Shown here: positions 59,613-64,000 of the stretch, one piece after another | How the letters are laid out: every line of letters starts with the position of its first letter | Position numbering within the stretch: position 1 is the stretch's first letter | From: Lachnospiraceae bacterium | GTDB taxonomy: Bacteria; Bacillota; Clostridia; Lachnospirales; Lachnospiraceae | Length of the DNA: 64,000 bases | Assembly: GCA_004557975.1 (NCBI GenBank) | Contig: SFEV01000017.1 | Location: 1 to 64,000 of the forward strand | Direction: 5' to 3' | The notes under the pieces: generated by a model | The model's database searches: none | Seen by the model: the letters and a program-made list of their open reading frames with translations, nothing else | Told to the model about the DNA's origin: nothing | Translations under genes and position numbers: made by a program

Positions 59613-60679
59613 AAATTGCCATGCTGTGCTTCAGTGAAACCGGGCAGAGGACCGGAGAGCGGCTGATGGAAGGCTTGTGCCGTGCGGGAAATGAAGTGAC
59701 ACTGGAATGGAAAAGCAAATATCTGGAAAATTCCATATGTGAGAGTCATACGGAGTGGGCCGGGAGACAGTTCGATTCGGAAAACGGCGGTGCCGACGCT
59801 GTCATCTTTATCGGGGCCTGCGGGATTGCAGTGCGCAGCATTGCACCGTTTGTAAAAAGCAAGAAGACAGACCCTGCAGTGCTGGTGGCAGATGAGTGCG
59901 GGAAATTCGTGATTTCTCTGCTCTCCGGGCACCTGGGAGGTGCCAATGAGCTGGCAGCACTCTCTGCGGACATCCTGGGAGCCATTCCTGTCATTACGAC
60001 AGCCACCGATCTTCACAGAAGATTTGCCGTCGATGTATTTGCAAAGAAGAATGACTGCGCTATATTTCCGATGAACGCGGCAAAGGCGGTCTCCGCCGCA
60101 CTTCTGGCGGGAGAGGCTGTCGGATTTTACAGTGATTTTCCCTGGGACGGAGAACTGCCGGACGGGGTTATTCTCTGCAGACGGGACGGAAGCAGTGAGA
60201 AGGATAATCTGCGGCCCCGGATCGGCATAGCAGTCAGCATACACAGCGACTGCTGCCCCTTTTCTGTCACGGTACATGTTGTACCGAAGATTGTGTCTCT
60301 GGGAATCGGCTGCCGGAAAAACAAAGAAGAAGAAGCTGTTTTCCACGCTGCAGAATCCTGCCTCCAGGAGAATTCTGTTTTCCGGGAAGCGCTTTTCTGC
60401 ATGGCGAGTATTGATCTGAAAAAAAATGAGGCGGGGCTTCTGGCGCTTTCGCAGAAGTGGAAGCTGCCGTTTCTGACGTACGATGCCTGTTCACTGCGGG
60501 ACGTGCAGGGAAGCTTCAGCCCCTCAGCATTTGTGGAAACTACAACGGGAGTGGACAACGTCTGTGAGCGAAGCGCGGTGCTTTCCGGCGGATGTGCAGC
60601 ACTGCTCCAGAAGAAAAAAAGCGGCTGCGGCGTGACGACGGCGCTGGCAGTCAGAGATTGGAGGATTCGTTTTGAATAA
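59609..60679 (+). CDS. cbiG: cobalt-precorrin-5A hydrolase CbiG
   Basis: A 356-residue enzyme that opens the lactone ring of cobalt-precorrin-5A and releases acetaldehyde. The N-terminal domain has FIGACGIAVRSIAPFV and LLSGHLGGANELA; the C-terminal domain has GIGCRKNKEEE and a terminal GGCAALLQKKKSGCG. The ATG in the ATGA overlap with cbiF is preferred over the in-frame ATG at 59588. Confidence 0.94.
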   Translation: MKIAMLCFSETGQRTGERLMEGLCRAGNEVTLEWKSKYLENSICESHTEWAGRQFDSENGGADAVIFIGACGIAVRSIAPFVKSKKTDPAVLVADECGKFVISLLSGHLGGANELAALSADILGAIPVITTATDLHRRFAVDVFAKKNDCAIFPMNAAKAVSAALLAGEAVGFYSDFPWDGELPDGVILCRRDGSSEKDNLRPRIGIAVSIHSDCCPFSVTVHVVPKIVSLGIGCRKNKEEEAVFHAAESCLQENSVFREALFCMASIDLKKNEAGLLALSQKWKLPFLTYDACSLRDVQGSFSPSAFVETTTGVDNVCERSAVLSGGCAALLQKKKSGCGVTTALAVRDWRIRFE

Positions 60680-61406
60680 AATATATGTGATTGGAATCGG
60701 GCCGGGCGCCTATGATCAGATGACAGGCAGGGCAATCCGTGCCATGGAGGAGAGCGATGTCATCATCGGCTATACGGTGTACGTTGATCTGGTGAAGGAA
60801 TATTTTGCAGGAAAAGAATTTATGACGACACCGATGAAAAAGGAAGTAGAGCGCTGTGAGCTGGCTTTTGAAGAAGCTTCAGGCGGCAAAATTGTGTCCA
60901 TGATCTGCAGCGGCGATGCAGGCGTCTATGGAATGGCGGGACTGATGTATGAAATTGGAGAGCGGTATCCGCAGGTGGAGCTGGAGATCATTCCGGGTGT
61001 CACGGCAGCTACGGGCGGCGCAGCCGTTCTCGGTGCACCGCTGATCCACGATTTCTGTCTGATCAGCCTGAGCGATCTGCTGACACCGTGGGAAAAGATT
61101 GAAGCAAGGCTCCTGGGTGCATCCCAGGCGGACTTTGTGATCTGCCTGTACAATCCGTCCAGCAGAAAACGCAGCGATTACCTGCAGAAGGCGTGTGATC
61201 TGATGATGCAGTACAAGTCGCCTGAGACTGTGTGTGGAATTGTGAGCAATATCGCGCGGGAGGGAGAAAGCGCGCGTGTCCTTACGCTGGCCGAGCTTCG
61301 TGATACAAAGGTGGATATGTTTACAACGGTATTTGTGGGAAATTCCCAGACGAAGGAGATTGGCGGCAAGATGGTTACGCCGCGGGGATACCGTGTAAGA
61401 CAGTAA
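60672..61406 (+). CDS. cbiH: cobalt-precorrin-3 C17-methyltransferase CbiH
   Basis: A 244-residue tetrapyrrole methylase. VIGIGPGAYDQMTGRA at the N-terminus, SGDAGVYGMAGLMYE near residues 79-93 and IPGVTAATGGAAVLGAPL fit CbiH/CobJ, which methylates C17 with ring contraction. The start is TTG with GGAGG 8 nt upstream, and it overlaps cbiG by 8 nt. Confidence 0.94.
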   Translation: MNKIYVIGIGPGAYDQMTGRAIRAMEESDVIIGYTVYVDLVKEYFAGKEFMTTPMKKEVERCELAFEEASGGKIVSMICSGDAGVYGMAGLMYEIGERYPQVELEIIPGVTAATGGAAVLGAPLIHDFCLISLSDLLTPWEKIEARLLGASQADFVICLYNPSSRKRSDYLQKACDLMMQYKSPETVCGIVSNIAREGESARVLTLAELRDTKVDMFTTVFVGNSQTKEIGGKMVTPRGYRVRQ

Positions 61407-61427
61407 ACGCAGAGTGGTGGAGGAGAC

Positions 61428-63482
61428 ATGTACAGAGTGATTGTATTTGCCGGGACGACGGAGGGATATGCCATCAGCCGTTTTCTGGCGGAAAATAAAA
61501 TTCCGGTCTGTGCCTGCGTCGCGACGGAATATGGCAGTAAATCACTGGAGCAGGGAGAGTATCTGGATGTGCGCACGGGAAGGATGGATGCCGGGGAAAT
61601 GGAGGCGCTGTTTGGGGAGCAGAGACCGGAGCTGGTTCTCGATGCCACCCACCCGTACGCGGCTGAGGTGACGGAGAACATCCGCAGTGCCTGTGAAAGG
61701 GCTTCTGTGGCATACCAGCGCGTACTGCGGGAAAGTGACGGCGTACAGGATGGAATTGTGTATGTTGACAGCACGCATGATGCTGTGGAATTTCTGAAAA
61801 AGACGGAAGGAAACATTCTTCTGACAACAGGAAGCAAGGAGCTTGCCGCATATACACAGCTTCCGGATTATGAAAACCGGCTGTATGCCAGAGTGCTTTC
61901 ACTGCCTTCTGTCCTTGAGACCTGCCGTTTCTGCGGAATTGAGGGGAAGCACCTGATCGGTATGCAGGGACCGTTTTCCAGGGAAATGAATGTTGCCACA
62001 CTGCGTCAGTATGACTGTAAGTGGCTTGTGACGAAGGATACAGGTGCTGCCGGAGGCTTCCGTGAAAAAACAGAAGCCGCCGCCGAGTGCGGCGCTGCTG
62101 TCGTAGTAATCGGAAGACCGCTTCAGGAAACGGGAATTACGGTGAGAGCCTGCAGAAAAATGCTGGCCAGGCGGTTCGGTTTTCCATTAAGGCCGAAGGT
62201 GACGCTGCTTGGGATCGGTACGGGAGGAGTCAATACCCGGACTGAGGAATGCCGGAAAGCTCTGGAGGAAGCGGAGCTGGTGATCGGAGCCTCCAGAATG
62301 GTGGAAGCATCGAGGCTTCCCCACCATGAGGTTTTCTGTGAATACCGAAGTGAAGTGATTGCGGAGTATATCAGGGAACACGCAGAGTATGAACATATCG
62401 CGGTGGTATTTTCCGGAGACATCGGATTTTTCAGCGGTGCCAAAAAGCTGCTTCAGCTGCTGGAGCGCAGTCCTGAGGATTCTGCTCAGGATACAGAGGA
62501 GCAGCCGGACATTCAGGTACGTATGGTGTGCGGTATTTCATCGCTGTCTTATTTTATGGCAAAAATCGGCCTTTCCTGGGATGATGCCAGGATTGTCAGC
62601 GCTCACGGAAGGGACTGCAATCTGCCGGTAATGATCCGGCACAACAGAAAGGTGTTTTCGATTCTCGGTACGAAGACCGCTGTGGCAGAGCTTTCACGAA
62701 AACTTGTATCCTATGGGATGGGAGATGTACTGCTGTATGTCGGGGAAAATCTCTCCTATCCGAATGAAAAAACATTTGTGAAAACAGCTTCAGAGCTTGA
62801 ACAGTATGAGGGTGATTCTCTCAGCGTCGTATGTGCCTGCAATGAACGTGCAGACGCGCTTCCCGCAACCCACGGTATCAGTGATGCGGAATTTCTGAGA
62901 GGAAAGGCTCCCATGACGAAAGAGGAGGTGCGTACAGTCTCCCTGTCAAAGCTTCGTCTCAGCGAGGATTCTGTATGTTATGATGTGGGAGCGGGGACCG
63001 GGTCGGTGGCCATAGAGATGGCGCTGCGCGCATACCGCGGAACTGTATATGCTATTGAAAAAAAAGAGGATGCAGTGCATCTGCTGGAGGAAAACAGGCA
63101 GAAATTTGCGGCGGACAATCTTGAAATTGTGTACGGCATGGCTCCGGAAGCCCTGGATCCGCTTCCTGCCCCGACCCATGCATTTGTGGGAGGCTCTTCC
63201 GGAAATCTGAGACAGATTCTTGCGCTTTTGCTTCAGAAGAATCCGTCTGTGAGGATTGTTATCAACTGTATCACGCTGGAAACGGTGACGGAGGCGCTGG
63301 AGGCAGTGCGGACTTTCCGCTTTATGGAGTCGGATATTGTGCAGGTTACCGTCTCACGTGCCAGGGAGCTGGGACGGTATCACATGATGATGGGGGAAAA
63401 TCCGATCTATATTATTACGTGCCAGTATCCCGGGAAAGACAGGGAAACAGAACATGAAGCAAAATGCGATCATGCAGTCTGA
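61428..63482 (+). CDS. fused CbiJ-CbiE-CbiT: cobalt-precorrin-6A reductase and precorrin-6/7 methylase-decarboxylase
   Basis: A 684-residue three-part protein. Residues 1-~250 are CbiJ (VFAGTTEGYAISRFL, DATHPYAAEVT, GPFSREMN), which reduces the ring of cobalt-precorrin-6A. Residues ~257-475 are CbiE (VTLLGIGTGG, GDIGFFSG, GISSLSYF), methylating C5. Residues ~480-670 are CbiT, with SAM motif DVGAGTGSVAIE near 519-530, which methylates C15 and decarboxylates. CbiE-CbiT fusion is the CobL arrangement; the added reductase makes a three-step channel plausible. It starts 21 nt after cbiH. Confidence 0.93.
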   Translation: MYRVIVFAGTTEGYAISRFLAENKIPVCACVATEYGSKSLEQGEYLDVRTGRMDAGEMEALFGEQRPELVLDATHPYAAEVTENIRSACERASVAYQRVLRESDGVQDGIVYVDSTHDAVEFLKKTEGNILLTTGSKELAAYTQLPDYENRLYARVLSLPSVLETCRFCGIEGKHLIGMQGPFSREMNVATLRQYDCKWLVTKDTGAAGGFREKTEAAAECGAAVVVIGRPLQETGITVRACRKMLARRFGFPLRPKVTLLGIGTGGVNTRTEECRKALEEAELVIGASRMVEASRLPHHEVFCEYRSEVIAEYIREHAEYEHIAVVFSGDIGFFSGAKKLLQLLERSPEDSAQDTEEQPDIQVRMVCGISSLSYFMAKIGLSWDDARIVSAHGRDCNLPVMIRHNRKVFSILGTKTAVAELSRKLVSYGMGDVLLYVGENLSYPNEKTFVKTASELEQYEGDSLSVVCACNERADALPATHGISDAEFLRGKAPMTKEEVRTVSLSKLRLSEDSVCYDVGAGTGSVAIEMALRAYRGTVYAIEKKEDAVHLLEENRQKFAADNLEIVYGMAPEALDPLPAPTHAFVGGSSGNLRQILALLLQKNPSVRIVINCITLETVTEALEAVRTFRFMESDIVQVTVSRARELGRYHMMMGENPIYIITCQYPGKDRETEHEAKCDHAV

Positions 63483-63502
63483 TGAGATAAGGAGGCCGAT
63501 AT

Positions 63503-64000
63503 ATGAATACTCCGAGAATTCTTCTCGCGGCAGGTGCCAGCGGAAGCGGAAAAACTCTGATAACCTGCGGAATTCTGCAGGCGCTGGTAAACAGAGGACT
63601 GCAGGTCTCATCCTTCAAATGCGGTCCCGATTATATTGATCCCATGTTTCACAGCAGGGTGATCGGGACGAGATCTGCAAATCTGGACACATTTTTTACC
63701 ACGGAGGAATGCACACGGTATCTGCTTGGCAGAAATGCAATGGGCAGCGATATCTCTGTGATGGAAGGCGTCATGGGATATTATGACGGTGTGGGAGGCA
63801 TGACGACCAGGGCAAGCGCCTATGATCTTGCATGTGTCACCGATACACCGGCCGTTCTGATTGTAAACAGCAGGGGCATGAGTGTGTCACTTGCCGCCTA
63901 CATCAAAGGCTTTCTCGAGTACAGGGCGGACAGCCGGATCAGAGGTGTGATCTTTAACAGAATGTCGCCCATGCTGTATCCGAGGATGAAAAAACTGGTG
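63503..64000 (+). CDS. cbiA: cobyrinate a,c-diamide synthase CbiA (5' part, runs off the window)
   Basis: The first 166 residues are present. PRILLAAGASGSGKT near residues 3-17 is the Walker A loop, and KCGPDYIDPMFH near 39-50 plus the MEGVMGYYDG segment are CbiA signatures. The full enzyme uses ATP and glutamine to amidate the a and c side chains of cobyrinate; its glutaminase domain lies beyond the window. AGGAGG 6 nt before the ATG supports the start. It continues the cbi operon. Confidence 0.93.
   Translation, partial: MNTPRILLAAGASGSGKTLITCGILQALVNRGLQVSSFKCGPDYIDPMFHSRVIGTRSANLDTFFTTEECTRYLLGRNAMGSDISVMEGVMGYYDGVGGMTTRASAYDLACVTDTPAVLIVNSRGMSVSLAAYIKGFLEYRADSRIRGVIFNRMSPMLYPRMKKLV

Overview
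The window reads as a chromosomal segment of an anaerobic, low-to-mid GC Gram-positive bacterium, most likely a member of the Lachnospiraceae or a close clostridial relative. This is inferred from gene content: a group-B-like [FeFe] hydrogenase, EFR1-type flavodoxin/ferredoxin, an HPr-like protein without the active-site His, long single-chain PurL, cysS-mrnC-rlmB order, a DinR/LexA-type GAAC-N4-GTTC box and the anaerobic (early cobalt) B12 pathway. Species cannot be named from the sequence alone.

Layout. 1-6.1 kb: 3' end of a 23S rRNA gene with a terminator and no 5S behind it, then a radical-SAM/DUF4130 DNA-metabolism pair behind a promoter with LexA-like boxes, an HPr-like protein, and a nuclease-XPD/DinG-like helicase. 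6.2-15.6 kb: purL coupled to a membrane-anchored CapA-like protein with a 36-bp coding repeat, a degenerate RAYT (Y1 transposase-like) protein, a lipoprotein, a PAP2 phosphatase, tRNA-Val and tRNA-Met. 15.6-28.2 kb: a Dpp/Opp/Nik-type importer with an amidohydrolase, then ispF, a GNAT protein, cysS-mrnC-rlmB and a KtrB/KtrA-type potassium system. 28.2-38.2 kb: a DUF2974 hydrolase and a LacI-controlled carbohydrate locus (binding protein, two permeases, two GH42 beta-galactosidases, no ATPase). 38.2-48.2 kb: EFR1 protein, [FeFe] hydrogenase (minus strand), aromatic acid exporter-like protein, a heterodimeric ABC exporter, and a Zn/Cd/Co P-type ATPase (minus strand) whose His/Cys-rich N-terminal repeat carries a frameshift. 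48.2-64 kb: repeat-rich intergenic DNA, a pyridoxal kinase-like gene, a TatD-associated radical SAM protein, then a cobalamin riboswitch leading a B12 operon: exported CbiK, a small exported protein, a BtuF-like binding protein with a duplicated N-lobe, BtuC, BtuD with an extra C-terminal domain, CbiD, CbiF, CbiG, CbiH, a CbiJ-CbiE-CbiT fusion and the start of CbiA, which runs off the window.

Most notable signals: (1) the B12 operon puts an apparently exported cobalt chelatase next to exported binding proteins and an importer, suggesting extracytoplasmic tetrapyrrole metallation or capture; (2) two families of palindromic intergenic repeats occur with a degenerate RAYT-like gene; (3) a near-identical 54-bp promoter block lies before both the peptide transporter and the pyridoxal kinase-like gene, and one locus has a 176-bp insert bounded by a short direct repeat; (4) the metal ATPase has a slippage-type frameshift in its coding repeat. 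No prophage, complete insertion sequence or CRISPR array was seen.
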